DNA from: JBBSBL01 sp038251325
GTDB taxonomy: Bacteria > Actinomycetota > Thermoleophilia > Solirubrobacterales > Solirubrobacteraceae
NCBI GenBank assembly: GCA_038251325.1
Contig: JBBSBL010000015.1
Location: 1 to 49,114 of the forward strand
DNA: 49,114 nt
Direction: 5' to 3'
The position numbers were made by a program, and so were the translations under genes. The notes below the pieces were generated by a model. That model worked only from the letters and a program-made list of their open reading frames with translations. It did no database searches and was not told where the DNA came from. Below are positions 32,680-42,981 of the stretch, piece by piece (within the stretch, counting starts at the first letter, position 1; each line of letters starts with the position of its first letter).

Positions 32680-32816
32680 TCGCGGTTGGGCGTCCCGCAG
32701 GAGCGGAGTCAGGTTGCGACCAACGGCTCACTCCACGCCGGTCGCGAGCATTGAACGGCGGCAAGGAGGAAGGCCGGCGCCACGCTCCGGGCGGGCGGTC
32801 CGGCTCTCCGAAGACA

Positions 32817-32861
32817 CGAGTGACGGATTCACCCCGATGTACAGGGTCGATCCGTCACTCG
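32817..32861. terminator. 12-bp perfect inverted repeat between convergent genes
   Basis: CGAGTGACGGAT (32817-32828) and ATCCGTCACTCG (32850-32861) are exact inverted copies. ACCC/GGGT can extend the stem inward. The only structured part of the 190-bp gap between the SAEY gene and the thioesterase gene; probably a bidirectional terminator. The rest of 32680-32816 holds nothing recognisable. Confidence 0.55.
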
Positions 32862-32868
32862 CGGCGAA

Positions 32869-33630
32869 CTACCCCTCTCGCATCGGCACCAGCAGCGCGA
32901 GCTGCCGCGACTGGGCGAGCAGCAGGCCGTCCTCGCTCCACAGCATGCCCTCTTCGTCGAGGAAGCCCTCGGTGACCTCACGCGTGGTGAACTCGCCGAA
33001 CGCCCAGGCCCCCAGGCCCGTCCCGGGCACCGGCAGGGAGCGACGGAAGTGGATCGTGAGGTCGATCGTCGGGATGCCGGCGGGCCAGTCGATGCGCGCG
33101 AAGATCGCCGGCCACAACGCGTCGAGCAGGTAGGCGACGGTCGGGGCGTCGAGCGGTGCCGGCACGCGCGGCCGCATCCACGCCGCGCTGCGGGCCTCCT
33201 CGCCGGCGGTGAAGGGCGGCCCCGTCACCGGGCGGGCCTCGAGGTTCGCGAACATGCGCGGCCGGGGCGTCCCGCCGTAGGGAACGTCGGGCGCGTCGGT
33301 GGGCGCCCCCTCCGCCGGGCTCCGGGCCGCGCCGAGTGTCGGCGCCTCGCGCGCCGAGGAGAAGGCGGCGAGCGCGAGCGCCACGAGCCGTTCGGCGCCG
33401 TCCTCGCCCGGCTGGGTCATGCGGGCGGAGGTCGTCGTCAGCGAGCGCCCCGTTCGCTCGACGGCGGTGGCGATCGTCACCTCCCGCTCCGCCGGCGGGC
33501 GCGGAAAGTGGATCGTCAGCGACCGCGGCGCGCGCGCCGGATCGTCGACGGCTGCCGTCAGAGCGCGGAGCAGTATCGCCGCGAGGATCCCGCCGTGGGG
33601 CCCCGCGCCGCCACGCCACTCCGGTCGCAC
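32869..33630 (-). CDS. acyl-CoA thioesterase (double hotdog, TesB-like); start uncertain
   Basis: Two hotdog halves are visible: PEWRGGAGPHGGILAAILLRAL with TIHFPRPP, then PTVAYLLDALWPAIFARID with IDLTIHFRRSLP and AFGEFTTREVTEGFLDEEGMLW. This is the 4HBT_3/TesB-like family that hydrolyses acyl-CoA. Similarity to the usual N-terminus (DTAVTALGDGRFTGVV) continues upstream of the first GTG (33630) to about 33690. No ATG, GTG or TTG is in frame there; only a CTG at 33723 overlaps the preceding gene's end. Either GTG 33630 is used, or the start is non-canonical, or a base is wrong. It follows the acyl-CoA reductase gene on the same strand. Confidence 0.8.
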   Translation of the reverse strand: MRPEWRGGAGPHGGILAAILLRALTAAVDDPARAPRSLTIHFPRPPAEREVTIATAVERTGRSLTTTSARMTQPGEDGAERLVALALAAFSSAREAPTLGAARSPAEGAPTDAPDVPYGGTPRPRMFANLEARPVTGPPFTAGEEARSAAWMRPRVPAPLDAPTVAYLLDALWPAIFARIDWPAGIPTIDLTIHFRRSLPVPGTGLGAWAFGEFTTREVTEGFLDEEGMLWSEDGLLLAQSRQLALLVPMREG

Positions 33631-33716
33631 GACGCCGGTGAAGCGCCCGTCCCCGAGCGCGGTGACCGCGGTGTCCTCGACGGGGCTGCGCGGCGCCGGC
33701 CCCTCGTCCTCCTCCC

Positions 33717-35696
33717 CTACCAGTGGACGCCCCGCATGAGATGGGCCAGCGCGACCTGCTCGGTGCTCGCCTTCTCCTGCGGGTCCTTCTTGCCCTTCGA
33801 CGCCGCCGAGTCCGGGAACACCTTGTAGGCCATGTGCAGCACCTGGTCCATCGCCTTCGGCGCCAGGGCGTAGGCCACCTCGCCGAACGTGCCCAGACGA
33901 GTGTTGATGTGCTTGGGCCGCGAGCGGATCGCCTCGCAGATGAGGTCGGCGGCCTCCTCCGGGGAGATCGTCGGGAACGAGTCGTACATCTTCGTTGGCG
34001 CGATCATCGGCGTGCGCACCAGCGGCATGTGGATCGTCGTGAAGGTGACGTTGTCGCCGACCGTCTCGGTCCCGACCACGCGCGTGAAGGCGTCGAGCGC
34101 GGCCTTCGAGGCGACGTAGGCGGAGAAGCGCGGCGGGTTCGTCTGCACACCGATCGAGGAGACGTTCACGATGTGGCCGCGCTTGCGCTGGCGCATGTGC
34201 GGCAGCAGCCCGATGATGAGCTTGATCGTGCCGAGGTAGTTGAGCTGGATCGTGCGCTCGAAGTCGTGGAAGCGGTCGTAGCTCAGCGCGATCGAGCGCC
34301 GGATCGAGCGCCCGGCGTTGTTCACCAGCACGTCGACCGCGGGATGCTCGGCGAACATCGCCTCGGTCAGCCGCTCGATCGACTCGAGGTCGGAGAGGTC
34401 GGCGGAGTAGACGTAGGCGGTGCCGCCGGCCGCCTCGATCTCCTGCTTGGTCTCCTCGAGCTTGTCGGCGGAGCGGGCGACGAGCAGCGGGATCCCGCCG
34501 GCCGCGGCGATCTTCTTCGCGGCCGCCTTCCCGATCCCGCTCGAGGCGCCCGTGATGATCACCGTCTTGCCGTTCACCGCACCCTCGAAGGAGCGGTCGC
34601 GGAAGAGATCGGGGTCGAGGTGGCGCTCCCAGTAGTCCCACAGCCGCCACGCGTAGGCGTCGAGCTCCGGCACCGAGATGCCCGAGCCCTCCAGCGCGCG
34701 ATCGGTGTCTCGCGTGTCGAACTCCGCGGTCAGCCCGACGTACTCGATGACGTCGTCCTGCACGCCGGCCTCGGCCAGGAAGGCCTTGCGCATGCCGCGC
34801 AGCGCGGGCAGCTTCATCGCCATCGCCAGCGGGCCCTTGGGGAGCGCGTCGGTCAGGCGCTTGTCGATCCGCACCGCCATCCGCGGCGCGTGGGCGGCGC
34901 GGGCGAAGGTGTTGAGCACCTCGCCGGAGCGCTGGGCCTTGGGGTTGGCGAGGTGGAAGGCCTGGCCGTCGAGGCCCGGCTCGTGCGCGATGTGATCCAT
35001 CGCCGCGGCGACGAAGTCGACGGGGACGATGTTGGTGTGCCCCATCTCCACGCCGACGAGCGGGAACCACTGGGGCAGCGCGTTGCGGCTGCGCTGGATG
35101 AGCTTGAAGAAGTAGTAGGGCCCGTCGATCTTGTCCATCTCGCCCGTCTGCGAGTGGCCGACCACCACGCTCGGCCGGTAGACGCGCCACGGCACGGTGG
35201 TCTCAGCGCGCGCGATCTGCTCCGACTCGAACTTCGTGCGGTGGTAGGGATGGTCGAGCTTCTGGCCCTCGTCGAACATGTCCTCGCGGAAGAGGCCCTT
35301 GTGCAGGCCGGCGGCGGCGATCGAGGAGGTGTGGTGGAAGCAGCCGGCCTCCAGCGCGTTGGCCAGCTCCACGGCGTGCCGGGTGCCGTCGACGTTGGCG
35401 GCGCGGTTGCGCTCGTCGTCGGCGGTCATGTCGTAGACCGCCGCGAGGTGGAAGAAGTGGTCGACCTTGCCCTTGAGCGCCGTGACCTGTGCGTCGTCGA
35501 GACCGAGGCGCGGCGCGGTGAGGTCGCCGACCACGGCGTGGACCCGGCGCGGGTGGCCCCACTGCGCCATGCGCTCCTCGAGCTTGCCGACCGAGCCCGC
35601 GCGGACGAGGACGTGGACGTCGCCATCGCGCCGGAGTAGCCGCTCGATGAGGTACCGGCCGATGAAGCCGGTCCCTCCCGTCACGAAGTAGTCCAT
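33717..35696 (-). CDS. fatty acyl-CoA reductase, fused NAD-dependent epimerase-like and SDR domains (AcrA1-like)
   Basis: A 659-residue two-domain enzyme. The N-terminal domain is of the male-sterility/extended-SDR type (VTGGTGFIGRYLIERLL at residue 5, HHTSSIAAAG, YHRTK active site near 150). The C-terminal domain is a classical SDR (ITGASSGIGKAAAKKIA, LVNNAGRS, NVSSIG, YVASK). This two-part layout and length match mycobacterial AcrA1 and Marinobacter-type reductases, which make fatty aldehydes/alcohols from acyl-CoA for wax esters. ATG 35696 has GAGGGAGGAG upstream. It sits between a crotonase and a thioesterase, consistent with acyl-CoA metabolism. Confidence 0.9.
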   Translation of the reverse strand: MDYFVTGGTGFIGRYLIERLLRRDGDVHVLVRAGSVGKLEERMAQWGHPRRVHAVVGDLTAPRLGLDDAQVTALKGKVDHFFHLAAVYDMTADDERNRAANVDGTRHAVELANALEAGCFHHTSSIAAAGLHKGLFREDMFDEGQKLDHPYHRTKFESEQIARAETTVPWRVYRPSVVVGHSQTGEMDKIDGPYYFFKLIQRSRNALPQWFPLVGVEMGHTNIVPVDFVAAAMDHIAHEPGLDGQAFHLANPKAQRSGEVLNTFARAAHAPRMAVRIDKRLTDALPKGPLAMAMKLPALRGMRKAFLAEAGVQDDVIEYVGLTAEFDTRDTDRALEGSGISVPELDAYAWRLWDYWERHLDPDLFRDRSFEGAVNGKTVIITGASSGIGKAAAKKIAAAGGIPLLVARSADKLEETKQEIEAAGGTAYVYSADLSDLESIERLTEAMFAEHPAVDVLVNNAGRSIRRSIALSYDRFHDFERTIQLNYLGTIKLIIGLLPHMRQRKRGHIVNVSSIGVQTNPPRFSAYVASKAALDAFTRVVGTETVGDNVTFTTIHMPLVRTPMIAPTKMYDSFPTISPEEAADLICEAIRSRPKHINTRLGTFGEVAYALAPKAMDQVLHMAYKVFPDSAASKGKKDPQEKASTEQVALAHLMRGVHW

Positions 35697-35769
35697 GTGC
35701 CGCTCCTCCCTCTCGACCCCGGTGGCGCGACGATCCTATCCCCCGGCGGCGGGACGCCGGGATGCGCGG

Positions 35770-36537
35770 CTAGACGCCGGCGCCCGCGCCGCCGCGCCCG
35801 GCGCCGCCGGCGAACCGCCCGGCACCCTCGACGGCGGCACCGAAGACGTCGGGGCCGGCCTCGGCCTCGAGCGCGAGGCCATCGGCCAGCGGGCGCCCGA
35901 GCCCGTCGATCGCGGCGCGGCGATCGGCAAGCATCGTCGCCTGCGGGAAGGCGGCGAGCCCCTCGGCGAACTCGACGGCTCGCTGCAGGGCGGTGCCCCG
36001 CGGGACGATCTCCGTGAGCAGCCCCATGCCCAGCGCCTCGTCCGCGGCGACCATGCGCCCGGTCAGGATGATGTCCAGCGCACGGCCGAGCCCCACGATG
36101 CGCGGGAGCCGCTGGGTGCCGCCGTCGATCAGCGGGACGCCCCAGCGCCGTTCGGGGAAGCCGAGCGTCGACCCCTCGGCCGCGATCCGCAGGTCGCACC
36201 ACAGCGCGAGCTCGAGGCCGCCGGCGAGGCAGAAGCCCTCGATCGCCGCGATCGTCGGCTTGGGCGGCGTGAGGCGGGTGAAGCCGAGCGGGCCCTTGGG
36301 GTCCAGGAGGCGGGGCGCGAAGGTCTCGATCGCCTTGAGGTCGGCGCCCGCGCAGAAGGCGAGCTCGCCCCCGCCGGTGAGGATCAGGACGCGGGCCTCG
36401 TCGTCGGCGAGGAAGGACTCGTAGCCGGCACTCAGGGCCTCGGCGGTCGGGCCGTCGACGGCGTTGCGCCGCTCGGGCCGGTCGATCGTGAGGATCGCCG
36501 CCGCGCCGCGGCGCTCGTAGCGGACGGGCTCGGACAT
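35770..36537 (-). CDS. enoyl-CoA hydratase/isomerase family protein (crotonase)
   Basis: A 255-residue crotonase: LTIDRPERRNAVDGPT, oxyanion-hole block AFCAGADLKAIE, IEGFCLAGGLELALWCDLRIA and RRWGVPLIDGGTQRLPRIVG. The Glu pair of true hydratases is only partly present (the second position reads Asp in IDGGTQRL), so hydratase, isomerase or other crotonase activity is open. The C-terminal tail is Gly/Ala-rich. It is 33 bp after the small membrane protein gene and 74 bp before the acyl-CoA reductase, in one minus-strand cluster. Confidence 0.9.
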   Translation of the reverse strand: MSEPVRYERRGAAAILTIDRPERRNAVDGPTAEALSAGYESFLADDEARVLILTGGGELAFCAGADLKAIETFAPRLLDPKGPLGFTRLTPPKPTIAAIEGFCLAGGLELALWCDLRIAAEGSTLGFPERRWGVPLIDGGTQRLPRIVGLGRALDIILTGRMVAADEALGMGLLTEIVPRGTALQRAVEFAEGLAAFPQATMLADRRAAIDGLGRPLADGLALEAEAGPDVFGAAVEGAGRFAGGAGRGGAGAGV

Positions 36538-36570
36538 CGGCGGTCGCGTCGTGGCGGCCCGCTCTGCGGG

Positions 36571-36858
36571 CTACCAGCCGCCGCGCCAGTCGCCGCTCTG
36601 CGCCCGCGCCCGCTGCGCGGCGAGCCGCCCGTCCTTGCGCTTCTCCAGCCGGTGCTGGAGCACGCTCAGCACGACGATGAGCAGCGGGAAGAAGGCGATG
36701 ACGATGAAGCCGGCGTTCGTGACGACGACGTCGTCGGTCTCGCCGTAGATGCCCTCGCCGCTGTCGACGTTCCGGGCGAGCGCGGCGGGGGCGGCGAGCG
36801 CCAGCAGGGCGGCGTTGGTGGCCAGAGCGAAGGCCAGGACCCGGATGCGACGGGACAT
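36571..36858 (-). CDS. small exported membrane protein, unknown function (95 aa)
   Basis: A signal peptide (residues 1-28, ending AALA) is followed by a short acidic segment (NVDSGEGIYGETDDVVVTNA), one transmembrane helix (FIVIAFFPLLIVVLSVLQ) and a basic cytoplasmic tail. So the N-terminus would face out after cleavage. No family is recognised. ATG 36858 has TAGGAT 8 nt upstream, so the gene heads the leaderless transcript of the lipid cluster and diverges from the plus-strand crotonase. Confidence 0.8.
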   Translation of the reverse strand: MSRRIRVLAFALATNAALLALAAPAALARNVDSGEGIYGETDDVVVTNAGFIVIAFFPLLIVVLSVLQHRLEKRKDGRLAAQRARAQSGDWRGGW

Positions 36859-36866
36859 CGCCGCGG

Positions 36867-36872
36867 ATCCTA
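36867..36872 (-). promoter_or_regulatory. -10 element TAGGAT, leaderless start of the 95-aa gene
   Basis: TAGGAT ends 8 nt before ATG 36858. It is divergent from TAGCAT at 36913. Confidence 0.55.
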
Positions 36873-36912
36873 GTTCATCGTCCCGCGGCCGTCGGGCCGA
36901 GCGGCCGTGATC

Positions 36913-36918
36913 TAGCAT
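36913..36918 (+). promoter_or_regulatory. -10 element TAGCAT, leaderless start of the second crotonase
   Basis: TAGCAT ends 8 nt before ATG 36927. Confidence 0.55.
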
Positions 36919-36926
36919 CGCGCGGC

Positions 36927-37652
36927 ATGCCGCTCCAGCGTGAACGCCCGCAGGACGCAGTGGAGGTCCTGCGCCTCGACCGCCCCGAGGTCCGCAACGC
37001 GCTGGACACGGCGACCATCGCCGAGCTCACCGGCGTGCTCGAGGAGCTCGCCGGCGACGCCCGTCTGGGCGCGCTGGTGCTCTCGACCACCGCGTCGCGG
37101 GCGTTCTGCGCCGGCGCGGACGTCGGTGAGGTCTTGACGGTGGATGGGGGGAACCTCCGGATGGCCGCCTTCTCGCGCCTCTACGCGATGCTCGAGGCCT
37201 TCCCGGCGCCGGTCGTCTGCGTGTGCGTCGGGGACGTCGTCGGCGCGGGGGCGGAGCTCGCGGCCGGCGCCGACCTCCGCGTCGGGGGGGACAACCTGAG
37301 GCTCGGCTGGGTCGGCGCGCGGCTCGGGGTGCCGGTCGGCCCGGCCCGGCTCGTCCCGCTCGTCGGCCGGGCCGTCGCGGCGGACCTGCTGCTCACCGGC
37401 CGCCTGCTCGGCCAGTCCGAGGCGCTCGAGCTCGGCCTGCTGCAGCGCATCGCGCGTAGCGCCGAGGCGGAGGCCGCGGCGGTCGAGCTGGCGGCCGAGG
37501 TCGCGGCGAATCCCGGCGCCCGCCGGATGAAGGCGCTGATCCGGGAGCTCGACGCCGAGCCGGACGGCGCCGCGCGGGTCGCGCGGGAGAGCGCAGGGCT
37601 CGAGGCGTGGCAGCGGGAGGGTGCGGGGCTGCCGCAGGGGGGCGGGGCCTGA
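36927..37652 (+). CDS. enoyl-CoA hydratase/isomerase family protein (second crotonase)
   Basis: A 241-residue crotonase: LRLDRPEVRNALDTATI, oxyanion block AFCAGADVGEVL, VCVGDVVGAGAELAAGADLRV, and RLGWVGARLGVPVGPARLVPLVG. The catalytic Glu positions are replaced (WVGARLGVPVGPA), so classical hydratase activity is doubtful. It differs clearly in sequence from the crotonase at 35770 and is transcribed away from it. ATG 36927 is set by the TAGCAT box. Confidence 0.9.
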   Translation: MPLQRERPQDAVEVLRLDRPEVRNALDTATIAELTGVLEELAGDARLGALVLSTTASRAFCAGADVGEVLTVDGGNLRMAAFSRLYAMLEAFPAPVVCVCVGDVVGAGAELAAGADLRVGGDNLRLGWVGARLGVPVGPARLVPLVGRAVAADLLLTGRLLGQSEALELGLLQRIARSAEAEAAAVELAAEVAANPGARRMKALIRELDAEPDGAARVARESAGLEAWQREGAGLPQGGGA

Positions 37653-37669
37653 TCCGAAGGCGGGCCCGT

Positions 37670-37704
37670 CAGGCGAGCCCGATCTCCCTCGTTCGGGTCG
37701 CCTG
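37670..37704. terminator. hairpin between convergent crotonase and hydrolase genes
   Basis: CAGGCGA (37670-37676) pairs with TCGCCTG (37698-37704) and CCCGA with TCGGG, around a 10-nt loop, one bulged G. Placed between two gene ends that face each other. Confidence 0.55.
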
Positions 37705-37721
37705 CCGGTCCGCCGCTCCCT

Positions 37722-39095
37722 CTACCGGCGCCGGATCGAGCGCAGGAAGGGGATTGCGTTGTCGAGGAACACGCTGCGGTCCGGCGAGGCGCCGAGCGGA
37801 TCGAGGTGGTACGCGTTGGGGTCGTCGACGTAGGTCGCCCGCTTGATCCGCGACGCGGCGACGAGCGACTTCACCGAGTCGATCAGCCGCGGGCGCGTGA
37901 GGTTCGTCGAGTACACCTCGAGCGGCGTCGAGATCTCCGCGCCGTGCCACGCGCGCAGCCCGAGCTCGTCCTGGAGCGGCGTGCGGGTGAGCGTCGAGGC
38001 GGCGCCCAGATCGATGCTCAGCCGTACCGGGAAGTACCACTCGGCGCCGTTGGCCGGCTCGAGCCCGAACATCGTTGCGAGGCGGGGCACCGGCGTGATC
38101 TGGTCGTTGACCCAGCCGCGCGGATCGCCGGAGGGCGCGAGGTGGCCGGTGGAGGCGTAGACGAGGCTCAGGCCGCGCGGGCCGCTGGCGTAGTTGAACG
38201 CGTATCCGGCGAGCGCCTCGTTGGTCAGCGGGAACGGCGGGTTGATCAGGGCCTGGATCAGCGGGTAGTCGGCCAGCGGCGACCGCGCCTGTGGCGCCGT
38301 CAGCGCGAACTGCGCGCCGAGCTCCGAGAAGACGCCCGTGGCCCACGGGAGGCCGAAGCCGAGGAGGTCGAGGAACGGCTTGGTCTTCGACGCCTCGATC
38401 CGCTGGCGCACGAGCGCGGGGTCGGGCGGCGTCGCGTTGGGGCCCGAGCCGCCGCCGTCGATCAGCAGCATCCCGGAGAGGTCCTTGTACCCGGGACGGC
38501 CGTTGAAGTCCCACGACGCGTAGCTCAGCACGCTCGACCCGCCGAGCGAGTGCCCGCCGAGGATGACCTTGCGCCCGCTCCAGCGGGCCCGCTCCACCAC
38601 CTGGTGGAGGTCGTCCATCGCGGTCGTCAGGCCCCAGTCGGCGACGTAGGGCGCGTCGGCCGGGGCGACGGGGGTGAACTTGTGGCCGTCGACCGTCTCG
38701 CCCTTGAGGTAGTAGGAGAACGCCTTGTCCGGATCGTTCAGGCGGAAGCCGAACGTGTCCTCGAGCTCCGCGCCGCGGCGATCCATCGCCCACACCTGGA
38801 GGCCGCGCACGGTCGAGACGAGCGTGCGGGCGAGCGGGATGAAGTTGCCGGCGCCGCCGCTCGTGCCCGGCACGAGCACGAGCACCTTGCGGGCCTTCCA
38901 GTTGCCGAAGCGGTAGACATGGACGCGGTCGGTGGCGTCGGGGCCGGGACCGGGCGAGGGGAGGACCATCTCCTGGGGCTGCAGCCACCACGAGGGCACA
39001 TGGCGCGGGGGCCGGTTGCCGTGGGCGGAAGCCGCCGCGGGCAGAGCGGCGAGAACCACGAGGCCGGCCACGAGGGCCATGAGTCGCGAGCGCAT
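37722..39095 (-). CDS. secreted alpha/beta hydrolase, paralogue 1 (457 aa)
   Basis: Exported hydrolase with a signal peptide (residues 1-23, cut near ASA). The catalytic fold shows VLVLVPGTSGGAGNFIPLAR, QVWAMDRRGAELED, and the nucleophile elbow GGHSLGGSS. Beyond, GRPGYKDLSGMLLIDGG and GAEWYFPVRLSIDLG are shared with the gene upstream. ATG 39095 is preceded by AAGGAGGA. The substrate is not known; the fold includes lipases and carboxylesterases. It follows paralogue 2 by 107 bp in the same direction. Confidence 0.88.
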   Translation of the reverse strand: MRSRLMALVAGLVVLAALPAAASAHGNRPPRHVPSWWLQPQEMVLPSPGPGPDATDRVHVYRFGNWKARKVLVLVPGTSGGAGNFIPLARTLVSTVRGLQVWAMDRRGAELEDTFGFRLNDPDKAFSYYLKGETVDGHKFTPVAPADAPYVADWGLTTAMDDLHQVVERARWSGRKVILGGHSLGGSSVLSYASWDFNGRPGYKDLSGMLLIDGGGSGPNATPPDPALVRQRIEASKTKPFLDLLGFGLPWATGVFSELGAQFALTAPQARSPLADYPLIQALINPPFPLTNEALAGYAFNYASGPRGLSLVYASTGHLAPSGDPRGWVNDQITPVPRLATMFGLEPANGAEWYFPVRLSIDLGAASTLTRTPLQDELGLRAWHGAEISTPLEVYSTNLTRPRLIDSVKSLVAASRIKRATYVDDPNAYHLDPLGASPDRSVFLDNAIPFLRSIRRR

Positions 39096-39202
39096 CGAGC
39101 GAGTCCTCCTTGGCGGGCCTGACGGGATGTCAGGCGGCGCGAGCCTATCCGCTGCGCGAGCGGGCGTGTGACGAGTTCCGCGTTGCCGACCGCCGTCGCG
39201 CC

Positions 39203-40561
39203 CTACCGACCGCGCACGACGCGGCGCAGGAACGGCACGACCGACTTTAGGAACGTGTTCTTCGCCGGGGTGGCGGTGAACTGGTCGAGGTGGTTCTGGC
39301 GGCGGTCGGAGGCGAAGGTCGCAAACGCCCGGCGCCCGATCCGCGAGCCGCGGACGTAGGCGCGCGCGGCGCGCAGGACCCCGCCGTGGGTGAGGTTGGA
39401 CTGGAACGCGTAGAGCGGGCGATCGACCGCGCGGAAGTGCCACGGCCGCAGTCCGAGCAGGCGGGTCACCGGGTTGCGCGACAGGCTGCTCGCCGCGGCG
39501 ACGTCGAGCGAGAGCCGGCGGGGGAAGTACCACTCGGCGAAGTCCGGCACACCGCTCATGAGCTTCGCGAGATTCTGGATCGGCGAGATCCCGCCGTCGA
39601 CCCACCGCCGCGGCGTGCCGCTCGCCGCGAGCCGCCCGGAGTTCACCCGGATGAGCTCGAGCCCGCGCGGCCCGGTGTCCTGGTCGAAGGCGTAGCCGAA
39701 CTGGGCCTCGTTGGTCAGGGCGAACGGCGTCGTGAACGTCGGCAGCAGGCCGCGAACCGCCGGCTGGAGAATCGACGGCTCGTTCGGCCGCGTCCGCGCC
39801 GCGAGCCCGGCCACGCCGACGAACACGCCCTGGAGATAGGGCGGGAGCCCGGGGACGAGCGCCGCGAACGGGCTCGTGCGCGGGGAGCGCAGGGACGCGA
39901 GCTCGCGCCGCACGGTCGCGAGCGTCGTGTCCTCGCGGAAGGCGCCACGGGCGCCCCCGTCGATGAGGACGATGCCGGCGAGATCCTTGTAGCCGGGCCG
40001 GCCGCCGAAGTCCCAGGCGGGATAGATCGAGGCGGTCGAGGCGCCGAGCGAGTGCCCGCCGAGGATGACCCGCCGGCCCCCGCGCCGAGCGGCGAGGACG
40101 ACGCGCCGCAGGTCGCCCAGGGCGACGGAGAGGCCCCACCGCCGCGAGTAGGGCACGTCGGCGTCGCGGACCGGGGCGAAGCGGCGCCCGGCGAGCGCCT
40201 GGCCGCCGAGGTAGTAGCCGAAGGCCGTCGCGGCATTGCCGCTGCGCAGCCCGGCGAGATCCTCGAGCCCGTTGGAGCGGCGATCCTGCGCCCACACCTG
40301 GAGGTTCGGCACCCGGTCGACGATCTGGTGGGCGATGAGCCGGAAGTCGCCCGCGCCGGCGAGGAAGCCGGGCACGAGGACGAGGACGTTCCGGGCGCGG
40401 TCGGGCCCGACCTTCAGCACGTAGCTGCGGTCGTAGCGCGCTGGGCCGGGCCCGTTCACGCCCGGGATCGCGACGTAGCGCTGGGCCGCCGACGCGGTGG
40501 CCGGGACGAGCGCGAGCGCGGTGAGGGCGAGCACGACGAGACGGGCGGGGATGAAGCGCAC
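39203..40561 (-). CDS. secreted alpha/beta hydrolase, paralogue 2 (452 aa)
   Basis: Built like its neighbour at 37722: signal peptide (residues 1-25, cut near ASA), NVLVLVPGFLAGAGDFRLIA, QVWAQDRRSNGLEDL, nucleophile elbow GGHSLGAST, GRPGYKDLAGIVLIDGG, and FAEWYFPRRLSLDVA. The two clearly come from a tandem duplication, but sequences have diverged widely. GTG 40561 is placed by GGAGGT 3-9 bases upstream. It is divergent from the ABC-F gene. Confidence 0.88.
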   Translation of the reverse strand: MRFIPARLVVLALTALALVPATASAAQRYVAIPGVNGPGPARYDRSYVLKVGPDRARNVLVLVPGFLAGAGDFRLIAHQIVDRVPNLQVWAQDRRSNGLEDLAGLRSGNAATAFGYYLGGQALAGRRFAPVRDADVPYSRRWGLSVALGDLRRVVLAARRGGRRVILGGHSLGASTASIYPAWDFGGRPGYKDLAGIVLIDGGARGAFREDTTLATVRRELASLRSPRTSPFAALVPGLPPYLQGVFVGVAGLAARTRPNEPSILQPAVRGLLPTFTTPFALTNEAQFGYAFDQDTGPRGLELIRVNSGRLAASGTPRRWVDGGISPIQNLAKLMSGVPDFAEWYFPRRLSLDVAAASSLSRNPVTRLLGLRPWHFRAVDRPLYAFQSNLTHGGVLRAARAYVRGSRIGRRAFATFASDRRQNHLDQFTATPAKNTFLKSVVPFLRRVVRGR

Positions 40562-40620
40562 GGGACCTCCGAGGCGGACCGGGGGGCGGGACCGGCGCCC
40601 GACCGTAGCGGCCCGCTTCC

Positions 40621-40626
40621 TACGAT
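40621..40626 (+). promoter_or_regulatory. -10 element TACGAT, leaderless start of the ABC-F gene
   Basis: TACGAT ends 7 nt before ATG 40634. The same hexamer and spacing occur ahead of the CYTH-CHAD gene at 49085. Confidence 0.55.
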
Positions 40627-40633
40627 GCGGCAC

Positions 40634-42529
<1,896 letters not shown>

Positions 42530-42549
42530 GTCCGTCCGCACCGGGGCGC

Positions 42550-42578
42550 CTTCACGTCGCGGTAACGGACTGGTAACA
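42550..42578 (+). promoter_or_regulatory. PHO-box-like array upstream of the winged-helix gene (3 units, 11-bp period)
   Basis: Units start at 42550 (CTTCACG), 42561 (GGTAACG) and 42572 (GGTAACA), exactly 11 bp apart. The shared core is N-T/G-T-C/A-A-C-A/G. PhoB/PhoP-type proteins bind tandem 11-bp direct repeats of this kind. The array is 35 bp before the gene start, where it could control its own transcription. Confidence 0.6.
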
Positions 42579-42612
42579 GCGGCCGGCCCCCGGACCGCGA
42601 ACCTCCGGTGCG

Positions 42613-42981
42613 ATGGAGGCGGCGCGCGCCCACGAGGAGATCGAGGTCATCCGCCTGGGCGGGCTGGAGATCCGTCCGTCCGAGTCGCTCGCCCTCGCCG
42701 CCGGCCGACCGCTCATCCTGTCGGTCCGCGAGTTCGGCGTGCTGTGCGCATTGGCCCGCCGGGCGGACCGCATCGTCTCCCGCGAGGAGCTCTATCGCGC
42801 CGTCTGGAACGCCCCGCTGCGTGCCGGCGATCGCTCGGTCGACGTCTACGTCCGCAAGCTGCGCGTGAAGCTCGAGCGCGTGATGCCGGACGGGCGCTTC
42901 ATCCACACCCATGTCGGCTTCGGCTACCGCTTCTCGCCGGAGCGTTCACATGTTTTTCACACCAGCGCCACACCTCGGTAA
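42613..42981 (+). CDS. stand-alone PhoB/OmpR-type winged-helix DNA-binding protein, no receiver domain
   Basis: At 122 residues it is only the DNA-binding half of a response regulator: LILSVREFGVLCALARRADR, IVSREELYRAVWNA, RSVDVYVRKLRVKLERV and the wing FIHTHVGFGYRFSP. The receiver domain with its phospho-Asp is absent; upstream sequence before ATG 42613 belongs to the ABC-F gene. It lies directly before pstS, and its last 38 bases carry the repeat array of the pstS promoter. A regulator of the phosphate operon is the natural inference. How it senses phosphate without a receiver is not clear; PhoU or another protein could act on it. Confidence 0.88.
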   Translation: MEAARAHEEIEVIRLGGLEIRPSESLALAAGRPLILSVREFGVLCALARRADRIVSREELYRAVWNAPLRAGDRSVDVYVRKLRVKLERVMPDGRFIHTHVGFGYRFSPERSHVFHTSATPR

